Part shown: in pieces, positions 18,601 to 27,135 of the stretch | Position numbering within the stretch: position 1 is the stretch's first letter | How the letters are laid out: the number at the start of each line of letters is the position of its first letter | The notes under the pieces: generated by a model | Told to the model about the DNA's origin: nothing | Seen by the model: only the letters and a program-made list of their open reading frames with translations | Database searches by the model: none | Made by a program: the position numbers and the translations under genes | From: CALRWV02 sp943371965 | Lineage (GTDB): Bacteria > Bacteroidota > JABWAT01 | Direction: 5' to 3' | Assembly: GCA_943371965.1 (NCBI GenBank) | Contig: CALRWV020000004.1 | Span: 186,001-250,000, forward strand | Length of the DNA: 64,000 nucleotides

Positions 18601-18663
18601 GAAGAAGGGATCTCAACCGGAACACTTGTTAGAATTCTGATTCCGGCTGAGGCTGTCAATTAA
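15601..18663 (+). CDS. Beta-propeller sensor with LytS-type histidine kinase
   Basis: This 1020-aa hybrid-like sensor has a signal peptide (residues 1-21, ending 'SFAQQ'). A two-component-regulator propeller made of many 'G.IW.AT..G..RFDG' blades occupies about 30-660, a Y_Y_Y beta-sandwich ('YKYKLDNIQNDWLYT...AGDYTFQV') about 690-760, and one membrane span about 771-792. The cytoplasmic part is a coiled segment and then a His_kinase domain with 'NPHFIFNSLNSIQYF' (phospho-acceptor His821). The ATP-binding end has 'GVGRSES' and 'LGMTMTQERLESM'. It has no receiver or DNA-binding domain, so it needs a separate LytTR-type regulator, not seen here. The propeller is richer in AT and ATA codons than its neighbours. 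Confidence 0.92.
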   Translation: MFPKKSVFLILLFISILSFAQQPYYRHYTVNDGLASSTVYKIIQDRKGFIWIATENGAQRFDGKTFETFSKENGLLDNTILDLFEDSKGRIWFLSLSGQIAYYDNGNIHTTVNDSILKQVDAKSNLNYIEEDTKGRVYISALSGVYIINNQEVKNYRSEVIGFTNYLWNVQDTVLGIGGATLFSKPNNEIRYNITYSNKMIEIKDKNIQISRYVNTSINNFIVSADKLYSLNVSGNGYRLQGFALGNLGSIYNLTKSINHDLIWVMTNKGVHLFDKEKKAIISTYLSDQIVNTVLEDKEGILWFGTMGGGLFILNRNNFFSISKSDGLSENVINDIILDGKKRLWLGYNNGQIEYLFDKKLNKALNDLSQEKWARVNQFALDNDSLIGIASEGIIKSIEFKYNSLFVIKNNQGGGSIKAITKNIDGHFWLGDVITLGTICNNIPFYFNAKRISSLLETKKKVLWVGSVNGLVQIDSKKTMEQMKTIERKYSLNANIENNTSVYDSMLKANIHFISLPKRVRIAKELNVKYDYSSHYPGLKSRINDIEESGNHTIWVATHGSGIYSIKNDTTVQQYSVSDGLSSSICKVIKIENDSLIWLGTNKGLNKLTFSNNQINVEVFNSANGLISDDVNAIELQGDTVWVATSGGLSFFNKNNISKNLTFPPVYITKIQINNSDTILLDQYNLKFSQNSLNLKFIGLAYQLPEKVSYKYKLDNIQNDWLYTSDNNIKYDYLPAGDYTFQVYAKSPDGIWSLNSAKVTFHISPPFYQTWWFYLSAFSLVSGIISFAFWYRLRQIKKQDQLKLKILEGELKALRSQMNPHFIFNSLNSIQYFISQSNTENAQKYLSKFSKLLRKILENSRQSSISLTGELEALKLYLEIESLRFNHQFKFSIDVAQNVDSDAVYIPPMILQPFVENAILHGIMPKNDSGLISIRIELDSNFLKCEIEDDGVGRSESAKSKSELKESHKSLGMTMTQERLESMTSLLGNKASVEIIDKENEEGISTGTLVRILIPAEAVN

Positions 18664-19370
18664 TTCATTGGAATTTCGATTATTAAAATCTGAGTGTCTT
18701 TTACAGTTTGAATTGAAACCGAATCTGTATCCCAGATTCCAATTGCATCCCGTTTTTTCAATACATTTTCTATAATATTGATTTCGCCGTCAATAAGAAA
18801 AACATAAACTCCATTTGATTTATTTTTCAGTTTGTAATCAATTGTTTTTCCTGCATCAAAGTTTCCAATAGAAAAATACGAATCCTGATTGATCCACAGT
18901 GAATTTTCTGATTTTTCAGGTGAAACAACTGTCAACAGGTTATTTTTTCTTTCTTCAGGTGAATAGGTTTTTTGATCATATCGCGGTTTGATATTTTGTT
19001 CTTTCGGCATAATCCAAATTTGAAGAAAGTTGACCGGTTCAGTTTCAGAAGCATTGAATTCCGAATGACGTATTCCTGTTCCTGCTGACATAATCTGAAC
19101 ATCATTGGTACGGATTATTTCAGAAGTTCCCGTGCTGTCTTTATGGGCAAGGGAACCTGAAAGTGGAATTGAAACAATTTCCATGTTGTCATGACCGTGA
19201 GTACCAAATCCCATTCCGGCTTTTACAACATCATCATTTAAAACCCGAAGCAATCCAAAGTTTATTTTCTTGTCATCCCAATAATTTGCAAAACTGAAAG
19301 AGTGATAACTTTTCAGCCATCCATGATCTGCAAAACCTCTATCATTTGATCTGTGAATAATCTTTTTCAT
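18660..19370 (-). CDS. Pirin family protein (YhaK-like bicupin)
   Basis: A 236-aa cytoplasmic bicupin. The N-terminal cupin has the pirin signature 'SFANYWDD', 'GFGTHGHDNMEIV', 'GSLAHKDSTG' and 'AGTGIRHSEFN', giving the His/His/His/Glu metal set. Relatives are metal-binding oxidoreductases (quercetinase-like) or redox-sensitive regulators. The C-terminal cupin has lost its metal ligands, as is usual. Its stop codon overlaps that of the sensor kinase tail to tail. The upstream AAAAGGAACTATT gives a good RBS. Confidence 0.88.
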   Translation of the reverse strand: MKKIIHRSNDRGFADHGWLKSYHSFSFANYWDDKKINFGLLRVLNDDVVKAGMGFGTHGHDNMEIVSIPLSGSLAHKDSTGTSEIIRTNDVQIMSAGTGIRHSEFNASETEPVNFLQIWIMPKEQNIKPRYDQKTYSPEERKNNLLTVVSPEKSENSLWINQDSYFSIGNFDAGKTIDYKLKNKSNGVYVFLIDGEINIIENVLKKRDAIGIWDTDSVSIQTVKDTQILIIEIPMN

Positions 19371-19426
19371 AATAGTTCCTTTTCTTTCACTGCAGATTCG
19401 ATAATAAAAAAATATATAAGTGTCGG

Positions 19427-19467
19427 AATAAAAAAGCCCTCTTCCGGAAAACCAGAAGAGAGCTTTT
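19427..19467 (-). terminator. Terminator of the efflux operon
   Basis: A 16-bp stem with two mismatches (arms 19432-19447 and 19452-19467) has a 4-nt loop and, read on the minus strand, is followed by a T run. It lies about 20 nt after the RND stop codon. Confidence 0.85.
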
Positions 19468-19487
19468 GAAATTCAAACATGGAGCTT

Positions 19488-22400
19488 TTAGTGTGATTCT
19501 ATTTTTGGTTTCATTCCAAACCACGAGCCGATTTTTCTGAAAACCCTGCCAAGAAATGCTGCAAAATCTTCAAGCAAAATATAAATAACAGGAACAACAA
19601 TTAAAGTTAATACTGTCGAAGTAATAACACCTCCAATTACTGCCTGACCTAATGGTGCACGTGATTCTGATCCTTCGCCTAATGCCAAAGCAACAGGCAA
19701 CATTCCAAAAATCATGGCAAGTGTTGTCATTAAAATCGGACGCAAACGAATCGGTCCAGCTTTAAGCAATGCTTCAGTTCTGGAATAACCTTCGCGTCTC
19801 AACTGATTTGTAAAGTCGATCAGAAGAATTGCATTCTTTGTCACCAATCCGAACAGCATGATAATTCCAATCAGAGACATAATGGAAATTGAACTGCCGC
19901 CAAACATCAAACCGAGAAATGCGCCAATCATGGAAAGAGGCAATGACATCATAATCGAAATTGGATGAATATAACTTTCAAATTGAGATGCCAAAACAAG
20001 ATAGATAAAAATAATACCCAGCAACAATGCTGTAGCCATGTAACCGAATGATTCAGCCATTTGGTCAGCCATTCCGATTGATCCGGCAAAATAACCCGGA
20101 GGAACTTCATTGTTCGCTTTCATTTTATCAATTTCGGCTGTAACAACTCCGTTTGCATTTCCCAAATAGGTTCCTGCAAGATTAGCAGAAATTGCAACTT
20201 GACGTTGTCTGTCATAACGTGTGATTTTTGAAAATCCGGAACCTTCAGAAACAGTTGCAACAGAACTTAATGGTATCATCATATCAACACCGGCAGCATT
20301 TTTCTTTTTACTCTTTACCATCAGCTGAGAAATCTGATCAAGAGAAACCCTGTCTTCAGGTCTCAACTGTACACGGACTTCATACTGCTGATCGCCATCC
20401 TGAAAATCAGAAACTTTTACACCGTCAATAAAACTCTGAACTGTTTGGGCAACAGCAAAGACATCAATACCTGCTTCAGTTGCAACATCACGTTTCAGGT
20501 GAACCTGAATTTCAGGTTTACTCTCTTCAAATGAAGATTCGATATCAACAACACCTGGAGTGTTTTCAAAGATTTTAAAGATTTTTTCTCCAATTCCTTT
20601 TGTAACATTCAAATCAGGTCCCTGAACGGAAATCTGAAGCGGTTTTTGTGGAGGGCCTACATTTGAAGGAAGTCCGTACCACAACTGAATACCGGAAATG
20701 CTTTTCATCTCATTTCTCATTTTAAAAATAAGATTGAACACATCAAGCTGTTTGTTTTTCTCGCGTTCACTTTTTGGTTTCAGATAAACAGTGACTGATG
20801 CAACATTTACAGGTTGATTGGCAGAACCAATGGTAACCAAAGTTGAGTTTACTTCAGGATACTCTTTCCGCATTCTTGCCGCAACCATATTTGCATATTC
20901 TTTGGTGTATTCAAGACTCGATCCCGGAGGTGCTTTTACAGTTACTGAAAGTTTGCCCTGATCCTGGTTGGGTACAAATTCAGAACCCAATTGTCCAGCA
21001 AGAAGCAATGATCCTATAAATGCAACAATGGCAACAACTACAATGATCAGTTTGTGATTTAATGACCATTCCAAAGTGCGGTGATAATAGTTGTTGAAAC
21101 TGTCGAAGAAATGGTTGAAATAATATAACGGACGTGTCCACAGTGGTCCGTCAGGTTTAAGGTGTTCTTCTTTGTTCAGCAACTTGGCAGACATCATAGG
21201 TGTCAATGTGAAAGCCACAAAAAGAGAAATCAAAACTGAAATGGCAACGGTAATTCCGAATGGGAAAAAGAACCGTCCAACAATTCCCTGCATGGTTGCA
21301 ACTGGAACGAAAACTGCAACAATGGTGAAAGTGGTAGCCAAAACTGCAAGACCAATTTCTGCAGTAGCTTTCAACGCAGCTTCCGATTTCTTTTCACCAA
21401 GGGATAAGTGACGGTAAATATTTTCAATGATTACGATAGCATCATCAATCAGCAATCCTACCGAAAGTGATAGTGCGAGTAATGTCATGAAGTTCAATGA
21501 AAAACCAAAGAAATACATGAACCCGAAAGTTCCAATAATTGATGTCGGAATTGCAAGAGCTGAGATAAATGTTGATGCTCCGTTTGCAAGGAAAAGAAAA
21601 ATAATGATAACGGCCAGAATACCGCCAAGTACAATATCCTCTTCCACCTGACGCACTGAGTTTTCAATAAAAACAGAAGTATCATCAACTACTTTTATTT
21701 TAACATCACTTGCCAAACCCGGACGCAATTTTTCAAGTGCTTTTTCAACCAATTTGGCAGCTTCTACAGTATTCGCATCTGACTGTTTAATAATTTGAAG
21801 AGCAATGGCAGGTTCACCATCAAAAGAAGAATATGAACGGGCTTCAACAGTACCATCTTCCACTTCTGCAACATCACTCAAACGAACAAATTTTGAACCG
21901 ACATTTTTTACAATTATGTTTTGAAGATCTTCTGCAGACTTGTAACGTCCCATTGTTCTGACTAGAAGTTCACGTTGTCCTTCATTTATTCTTCCGCCGG
22001 GATATTCCAGATTTCCCATTTGGATCTTTTGTCCCAGATCCTGAATGGAAATTCCATATCCGTTGAGTTTCTGCAGGTTGACTTTAATATTGATCTGACG
22101 TTCTGAACCACCCAGCAACTCAACTTTACCAACCCCTGTAACGTTTTCAAATGCCGGTTTAACATTACGTTTTATATATTCGGTTAATTCCTGCTGGTTT
22201 CTGCTTGAAGAAGAAACTACCATGGAAAGAATGGGTGCTGCACCCTGATCAATTCTTTGAACCAGTGGATCTTTTGCATCAGTTGGAAGTTTATTGAGGA
22301 TAGCACCAATTTTTTCACGTACATCCTGAGATGCATTGATTGATTTGACATTCAAATCGAATTGAATGACAACTATTGACAATCCTTCCTGTGAAGTTGA

Positions 22401-22643
22401 AGTGATGTGTTTGATTCCACTGATTGAGTTTACTGCTTCTTCGATCACCGTGGTAATCTGGTTTTCGACCTGCTCAGGCCCTGCTCCGGGGTAAACAGTA
22501 GAAACTGTTACAACCGGAAAATCAACACTTGGAAACAGTTCGGTTTTCATGCGGGAAAAACCCAACAATCCCATTACAATAAGAGCGACAGTAACCATGG
22601 TCAGAAAGACAGGGCGTTTTATCGCAATTTCTGCTAATTTCAT
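19488..22643 (-). CDS. RND efflux pump inner-membrane transporter (HAE1/AcrB class)
   Basis: This 1051-aa protein has the RND layout: one N-terminal span ('AEIAIKRPVFLTMV'), a large periplasmic loop, a bundle of spans, a second loop and a second bundle. The fourth span has the proton-relay pair in 'VGLLIDDAIVIIENIYRH', and 'GSESRAPLGQAVIGG' is typical of the HAE1 class. It exports drugs, bile-salt-like compounds or toxic metabolites with proton antiport. It is the last gene of a tetR-tolC-MFP-RND operon, and a terminator follows. The substrates cannot be read from sequence. Confidence 0.95.
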   Translation of the reverse strand: MKLAEIAIKRPVFLTMVTVALIVMGLLGFSRMKTELFPSVDFPVVTVSTVYPGAGPEQVENQITTVIEEAVNSISGIKHITSTSQEGLSIVVIQFDLNVKSINASQDVREKIGAILNKLPTDAKDPLVQRIDQGAAPILSMVVSSSSRNQQELTEYIKRNVKPAFENVTGVGKVELLGGSERQINIKVNLQKLNGYGISIQDLGQKIQMGNLEYPGGRINEGQRELLVRTMGRYKSAEDLQNIIVKNVGSKFVRLSDVAEVEDGTVEARSYSSFDGEPAIALQIIKQSDANTVEAAKLVEKALEKLRPGLASDVKIKVVDDTSVFIENSVRQVEEDIVLGGILAVIIIFLFLANGASTFISALAIPTSIIGTFGFMYFFGFSLNFMTLLALSLSVGLLIDDAIVIIENIYRHLSLGEKKSEAALKATAEIGLAVLATTFTIVAVFVPVATMQGIVGRFFFPFGITVAISVLISLFVAFTLTPMMSAKLLNKEEHLKPDGPLWTRPLYYFNHFFDSFNNYYHRTLEWSLNHKLIIVVVAIVAFIGSLLLAGQLGSEFVPNQDQGKLSVTVKAPPGSSLEYTKEYANMVAARMRKEYPEVNSTLVTIGSANQPVNVASVTVYLKPKSEREKNKQLDVFNLIFKMRNEMKSISGIQLWYGLPSNVGPPQKPLQISVQGPDLNVTKGIGEKIFKIFENTPGVVDIESSFEESKPEIQVHLKRDVATEAGIDVFAVAQTVQSFIDGVKVSDFQDGDQQYEVRVQLRPEDRVSLDQISQLMVKSKKKNAAGVDMMIPLSSVATVSEGSGFSKITRYDRQRQVAISANLAGTYLGNANGVVTAEIDKMKANNEVPPGYFAGSIGMADQMAESFGYMATALLLGIIFIYLVLASQFESYIHPISIMMSLPLSMIGAFLGLMFGGSSISIMSLIGIIMLFGLVTKNAILLIDFTNQLRREGYSRTEALLKAGPIRLRPILMTTLAMIFGMLPVALALGEGSESRAPLGQAVIGGVITSTVLTLIVVPVIYILLEDFAAFLGRVFRKIGSWFGMKPKIESH

Positions 22644-22725
22644 ATTTAGTCCTTTCGGAGTTAAGTGTTTCCGGCCAACAATTTCTAATTCAAAAAACTG
22701 TTAGCTGAAAACCGGTAACTTAAAC

Positions 22726-23766
22726 TTAGTTCAATTTCTTTGGATTAATTTTGTCGCCGTTTTTCAACAGCAATGTGCCTGATGTTACAACATAATCAGA
22801 AGCAGTGATTCCGGAAATAACAGCAACATTGCTGTTGTCTCTGTAACCGATTTCGATTTGCTGAACGTATGCAACTGAATCTTTAACAACAAAAACAGCG
22901 GGATGTGAGTTGCTTGTGTACAATGCACTCACCGGAATTACAAAACCTGTTTTGTTTTCAGAAGTTGAAATTTCAACTCTTGCAAACAAACCGCTTTTGA
23001 AAGCTGAGCTTGGTTTGCTCAATCTTATTTTTGCAGCAAAAGTTCTGGTGTTGTTGTCAGCAGATTTAGCGACTTCATAAACTCTTCCGGTTGCAGTTTC
23101 ATTCGGATAATCAACCAGCGAAACTTTTACCTGGGTTCCAACTTTTACTTTTGAAATATCTTTTGCAGAAAGGTCGATAGTTGTTTTCAGCGAGTTTAAA
23201 TTTGAAACAACAGCAACTGCAGAACCAACTGTTACAAAATCACCAGCGTTAACATTGATGGAAGTAACTGTTCCGTCAATTGGAGCTTCAACCTGAACCA
23301 TGCTTTTTACGCCGTTGAAATTTGAAGCTGCAACATCAAGCTGAGTTTTTGTCTGATCCAGCATTTGCTGAGAAATTCCACCAACTTTAAACAGATTCAG
23401 ATTTCTGTCGTACGTTTTCTGTGCAAGTTCAAAATTCGATTTTGCCTGTTCGTATTGGGTTGTTCCGGTTGTGTTGTCAAACTTTACCAGAACAGTTCCT
23501 TTTTTTACATACTGACCAACAGATACTGGAACTTCGACAACAGTTTCAGAAATTTTTGAACGGATTGCTGTTTCTTCTTCACCTGTAACTGTTCCGCTGT
23601 AAGTAAGAATTTCAGCAATATCTTTCTGAACCGGTTTTTGCATATCAACTGTCAGGACACTGTTTTTTTCAGGAACAACTGATCCTTCGGGATTTGCTTT
23701 TTTGCAGCCGCTGACTGCCAACCCGGCAACCAGAATAGTAACAACAATGTAACTGATATTTTTCAT
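22726..23766 (-). CDS. RND membrane-fusion (periplasmic adaptor) lipoprotein
   Basis: A 346-aa adaptor with a lipobox 'LAVSGCKK' (Cys21). Then come a barrel-sandwich half ('ISETVVEVPVSVGQYVKKG'), an alpha hairpin (about 105-140), the second lipoyl half ('VEAPIDGTVTSINVNAGDFV') and a beta-barrel with membrane-proximal domain. It links the RND pump to the outer-membrane channel. It has an ATG start with GGAAAAAAC upstream, 24 nt after the channel gene. Confidence 0.93.
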   Translation of the reverse strand: MKNISYIVVTILVAGLAVSGCKKANPEGSVVPEKNSVLTVDMQKPVQKDIAEILTYSGTVTGEEETAIRSKISETVVEVPVSVGQYVKKGTVLVKFDNTTGTTQYEQAKSNFELAQKTYDRNLNLFKVGGISQQMLDQTKTQLDVAASNFNGVKSMVQVEAPIDGTVTSINVNAGDFVTVGSAVAVVSNLNSLKTTIDLSAKDISKVKVGTQVKVSLVDYPNETATGRVYEVAKSADNNTRTFAAKIRLSKPSSAFKSGLFARVEISTSENKTGFVIPVSALYTSNSHPAVFVVKDSVAYVQQIEIGYRDNSNVAVISGITASDYVVTSGTLLLKNGDKINPKKLN

Positions 23767-23790
23767 TTGTTTTTTCCTTGTAATAAAATG

Positions 23791-25131
23791 TTATTCTAAA
23801 CCAACTGCCTGTTCCCATTCAGCTTTTGCAATCAGGTAATCATAGATTGCCTGTGAACGGTTTGTTAGGGTTTGACTGAGTGCAACCTGTGCATCCAGAA
23901 TTTCGAGCTGAAGACCAACTCCGTTTTTGAATCTTGCTTCTGCAATCGACAACGCTTTTTCTGCCTGACCTACAGATTTTTCCTGGGCATCAACACGTTT
24001 TTTTGCTTCTGTCAATTTCAACGAAGCCTGTTGTGCGGAAAGTCTGATATTGTCTTTCAGATAATCAATCTGGTAATCAAGTTTTCTTACGTCAACTTTA
24101 TTCTGTTCCACTTTCCAGTAGGTTTGAAGACCACTGAAAATCGGGACTGAAAGTTGAAGACCAACTGCAGCAGTATTGACCCAGTTGTAATTTCCAAAAT
24201 TGAAATTGTTTGCCTGTGCCTGACGTGAAAAATTTCCGAATGCATAAAGACTTGGCCAAAAACCAGCTTCTGTTATTTCAACATTTTTTTCAAGCAACTG
24301 TTTCTGTACCTGCAGTTGTTTGATGGCAGCATTGTGTTCAGTGGAATTCCCGATTGCAACTTCGTTTCCTGCGGTATTGAGCTGACTCATTTTAAATTCG
24401 TCTGAAAGATTAACTTCATCATTTTCTGAAAGTCCCAAAATGTTTTTCAGATTGAGCAAAGCAACCTGATAGGCATTTTCAGCCTGAATCACTTTTGGCT
24501 GTGTGTTTGCCAGTTGAACCGACAATCTTAATTCATCAAATTCACTTGCCATTCCGTTTTTGTACATTTCATGGATATTGTTGTAGTTTGCTTCGGTAAG
24601 CGAATAGATTTTCTTGGCATCGTTGTAAAAACTTTGCGCAAGAAGTGTTGAATAATATGCTTTTTTTACACTGAAAACAGTTGAACTTTTTGCGCTTCTT
24701 AATCCTTCATTGCTGTAGTCTTTATATATTTCAGCAACTTGAAGTGCAGTACCAACTGTTTTTGAAAACAAGGGTTGATTTAAAGTTAAACCTAAATTAT
24801 AGGCATTATCTGCCCCAATTTTCAATTGAGTTAATTTTTCTTCACCGGTAGCCTGATCTTTAGCAGTTATAAAAAACACATTCGGTTTCAGGGTTCTGGT
24901 ATATTGTGCTGATGCATTTATCGTCGGCATTGCATAACCCCATGCTTCATTGATCTGGTAACCTGATTTTTCCAGATCGGCTTCAGCCTGTTTGTATTGC
25001 TTGTTGTTTTTCAACGCCAAATCAATTGCCTGTTCAACAGAAAGATTAACTTTTTGCTGACCAAACAATGATTGAACAGTCATTACCGCGGTTATAAACA
25101 TAACCGAAGCAAGTCGCGTCATTGATCTCAT
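23791..25131 (-). CDS. TolC-type outer-membrane efflux channel
   Basis: The protein is 446 aa from ATG 25131, which shares its A with the TetR stop (TAATG) and has GGAG 9 nt upstream. A longer in-frame start inside tetR would lack a leader. The signal peptide ends 'VQSLFGQQ'. Two outer-membrane-efflux repeats follow, the first opening 'LSVEQAIDLALKNN' and 'AEADLEKSGYQINEAWGYAMP' and the second closing 'RFKNGVGLQLEILDAQVALSQ', with long amphipathic helices between. It forms the trimeric exit duct of the pump encoded by the next two genes. Confidence 0.93.
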   Translation of the reverse strand: MRSMTRLASVMFITAVMTVQSLFGQQKVNLSVEQAIDLALKNNKQYKQAEADLEKSGYQINEAWGYAMPTINASAQYTRTLKPNVFFITAKDQATGEEKLTQLKIGADNAYNLGLTLNQPLFSKTVGTALQVAEIYKDYSNEGLRSAKSSTVFSVKKAYYSTLLAQSFYNDAKKIYSLTEANYNNIHEMYKNGMASEFDELRLSVQLANTQPKVIQAENAYQVALLNLKNILGLSENDEVNLSDEFKMSQLNTAGNEVAIGNSTEHNAAIKQLQVQKQLLEKNVEITEAGFWPSLYAFGNFSRQAQANNFNFGNYNWVNTAAVGLQLSVPIFSGLQTYWKVEQNKVDVRKLDYQIDYLKDNIRLSAQQASLKLTEAKKRVDAQEKSVGQAEKALSIAEARFKNGVGLQLEILDAQVALSQTLTNRSQAIYDYLIAKAEWEQAVGLE

Positions 25132-25757
25132 TAATTTGACTCCTGTTTGTTTTGATTTTGTAAAATTCCATGTAAAAGTGTGTCTATGCAGAGTTTTGCC
25201 TGATTTTCCGCATAATCCAAAGTTGGTTTCGAAAACCCATCGATGCAGTTTTGCTGGAAGACTGAAAATTGAAGTCCCCAAAACATGGTTACCATAATTT
25301 GAGAAATTTTAAGAGGATCAATTTGTTTGAATTCTCCGGTTGTAATTCCATGGACCAGAATTCCAGTCAGCATTTCAGTTTCGCGCTGACCAAATTTTGA
25401 CATGATCACAAAATAACGGTCGCCCAAATCCTGCATCAACGGCATTTTGTGCTTTTTTAAATCGTAAAAACGGTCACGCATTCTTTGAAATTTTGCATCT
25501 ATATATAGTTGCAGTTTTTCAGAAGCTGATTTCCCCTTTTTTATATTTTCAAGAATATGGGAAGACATGTCATCGACTTCAAAATCAATTACTGCATGAA
25601 ATAATGCGTCTTTACTTTCAAAATAATGGTAAATTGAAGCCTTTCCCATCCCGGATTCTTTTGCTACATCTTCCATTGAACTTGGCATAAAACCATTCTC
25701 AAGAAAGATTTTTCGAGCAGTTGAAACAATTAATTGCTTTTTATCATCCATAATCAT
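25131..25757 (-). CDS. TetR/AcrR-family transcriptional repressor
   Basis: A 208-aa regulator. The N-terminal helix-turn-helix is classical: 'ARKIFLENGFMPSSMEDVAKESGMGKASIYHYFESKDALF' spans about residues 14-54. The C-terminal ligand domain is divergent, as expected. It is the first gene of the efflux operon and is coupled by a TAATG overlap to the channel gene, so it most likely represses its own operon and is released by pump substrates. Candidate operators lie in the 516-nt gap upstream. Confidence 0.93.
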   Translation of the reverse strand: MIMDDKKQLIVSTARKIFLENGFMPSSMEDVAKESGMGKASIYHYFESKDALFHAVIDFEVDDMSSHILENIKKGKSASEKLQLYIDAKFQRMRDRFYDLKKHKMPLMQDLGDRYFVIMSKFGQRETEMLTGILVHGITTGEFKQIDPLKISQIMVTMFWGLQFSVFQQNCIDGFSKPTLDYAENQAKLCIDTLLHGILQNQNKQESN

Positions 25758-26273
25758 CGACTTATTTCCACTTTCAGTTTTATCTTCCTATCTATCATCT
25801 TCTTCATAAATATTCGTAAAAGTGACTATTTGTTGCCATAAACGCAACGTTGTGTCATAAAGTTTCTAATTATTTTTCACAATCGTCGACTAAATATTAA
25901 AAATGGTCGATAATTTGTTATAAACTAATCTTCATCTAATCCAAAAGTGTCCTGAATTTTTTGATTTGAAGATTCAAAGTAAAATTTTGATTGACCGTTT
26001 GAGTTTCATTGCTACATACAAAGACAGTGATTTGCTTACCTTTTGTAATATCCTTAACAAATAAAATATCAAACGGAAGGATTTGGAATAAGAATTATCA
26101 GTTTAGCTGACAGGTATACAACTATTTATATAATTGATTATTATTTATATAGAATAATAAAAATTGTAAAAACTCAATAGGAAAACAGAAAAAAGAAGAA
26201 AATCGGCGGGACAGAAATATTTACGGCATTCCGTTTGAACTAATCATTCACAGAACAAACGGAAATTGGAAAA
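25758..26273. other. Divergent intergenic region with inverted repeats, no gene seen
   Basis: This 516-nt AT-rich gap lies between tetR (-) and the receiver-like pair (+). It holds GTTGC/GCAAC (25832-25848, 7-nt spacer) and a TCGAC/GTCGA pair around 25887-25910, both possible TetR operators. It also holds three copies of CAAACGGAA: direct at 26070-26078, inverted at 26229-26237 and direct at 26256-26264. No reading frame with an RBS was found inside. Confidence 0.5.
26229..26264 (+). promoter_or_regulatory. 9-bp inverted repeat just before the receiver pair
   Basis: TTCCGTTTG (26229-26237) and CAAACGGAA (26256-26264) are perfect inverted repeats with an 18-nt loop, ending 9 nt before ATG 26274. 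As RNA the hairpin would cover a GGAA that could act as ribosome binding site; as DNA it could be an operator. A third copy of the half-site lies at 26070. Confidence 0.5.
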
Positions 26274-26672
26274 ATGAAACTCTCTCTTTTTATCTACAAT
26301 TCGGACTGCAAAGAAACCGAACAGCTCTCAAAAATTCTGGAAAATGATTTTACCATCATCAGTTTCAACAATAAAGACAGGGCACTTCAATTTATTTCTC
26401 TTTATTACAATTGGTTTGATGCTGCAATTCTATCCCAGGAATCTCTTAATGGTGATGAGATCAGTTTCATCAATGAATTAAGCAGACAAAACCCAAAGAT
26501 TCCGTTTGTAATCATCGCAAATGATGAAAATCCCCAAAAGCAATTTATCAGGAATCCTGCATCACCTTTTACTTTTCTGAAAAGACCATTCAACGAAAAT
26601 TCAATCAACGATTTTGCCCATCAGACTAAAAGCAAAATTTCAACCTCAGTTTCCTTAAACATGTGGAATTAA
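26274..26672 (+). CDS. Degenerate receiver-like protein
   Basis: This 132-aa protein has the length and alternating hydrophobic strand pattern of a response-regulator receiver ('KIPFVIIAND' as strand 4, 'FTFLKRPF' as strand 5 with the conserved Lys and Pro). The acidic pair at the N-terminus is missing ('FIYNSDC'), and the phospho-Asp position reads Ser in 'FDAAILSQESLNG'. It is therefore probably a pseudo-receiver that cannot be phosphorylated in the normal way. It is followed after 2 nt by a better receiver, so the two may form an interacting pair. A hairpin precedes the start. Confidence 0.65.
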   Translation: MKLSLFIYNSDCKETEQLSKILENDFTIISFNNKDRALQFISLYYNWFDAAILSQESLNGDEISFINELSRQNPKIPFVIIANDENPQKQFIRNPASPFTFLKRPFNENSINDFAHQTKSKISTSVSLNMWN

Positions 26673-26674
26673 TT

Positions 26675-27043
26675 ATGAAACCTACTTTGTTTTTAACCGA
26701 CGACAGTGATATGCTTTTAAATTTCCTTGAATTCTTTTACAGGGAAAAATTTGATGTCATCAGATTCAACAACAGCAAAGAAGCCATGAGTTTTATCGAT
26801 AAGATTGATATCAAAATTGAGGCGGCTTTAATTGATCTCCACATACCTGGACTTGACGGCGTGGAAATCATCAAACAATTCATGAAGAAAAATCCTGCTG
26901 CAGAAGTGAGCATGATGACAGGAAAAGCTCCTCAATCAGTTTTGCAGATGAAAAATGAAAATTTTGAAGCCGATTCTGACCCTATTCCGTTTGAATTAAA
27001 TATTCTGATCAGTTTTGAGGAGAAGGTTATTTTTTGTGCATGA
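26675..27043 (+). CDS. Single-domain response-regulator receiver
   Basis: The protein is 122 aa from ATG 26675, two nt after the upstream stop; a GTG at 26663 overlaps that gene. The acidic pair 'TDDSD', the phospho-Asp strand 'AALIDLHIPGLDG' and the Thr strand 'SMMTG' are present. The usual Lys before Pro-Phe is absent (the segment reads 'DPIPFELN'). It has no output domain, so it would act through protein contact. No histidine kinase is adjacent. A heptamer array begins 3 nt after its stop codon, so the far C-terminus could have been altered by insertion. Confidence 0.75.
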   Translation: MKPTLFLTDDSDMLLNFLEFFYREKFDVIRFNNSKEAMSFIDKIDIKIEAALIDLHIPGLDGVEIIKQFMKKNPAAEVSMMTGKAPQSVLQMKNENFEADSDPIPFELNILISFEEKVIFCA

Positions 27044-27045
27044 TT

Positions 27046-27126
27046 GTGGGAAGTGGTGAATGGCGAGTAGCGAGTTGCTAGTGGTTAGTAGTTAATGGCT
27101 AGTGGTAAATGGCAAGTGGTTGGTGG
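27046..27126 (+). repeat. Degenerate heptamer array (GTGGCGA type), left flank of cassette
   Basis: Eleven 7-nt units and a partial one run without phase slip, around the consensus RTDGYDA; units include GTGGTGA, ATGGCGA and GTAGCGA. The array starts 3 nt after a stop codon. The same unit family appears in inverted orientation at 27523-27564 on the other side of the four-helix-bundle gene. Confidence 0.85.
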
Positions 27127-27135
27127 AAAATCAAC

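Noticed and set aside
25132..25281. 50-residue N-terminal extension of the TolC-like protein
   Set aside because: It lies entirely within tetR, and the signal peptide starts at ATG 25131.
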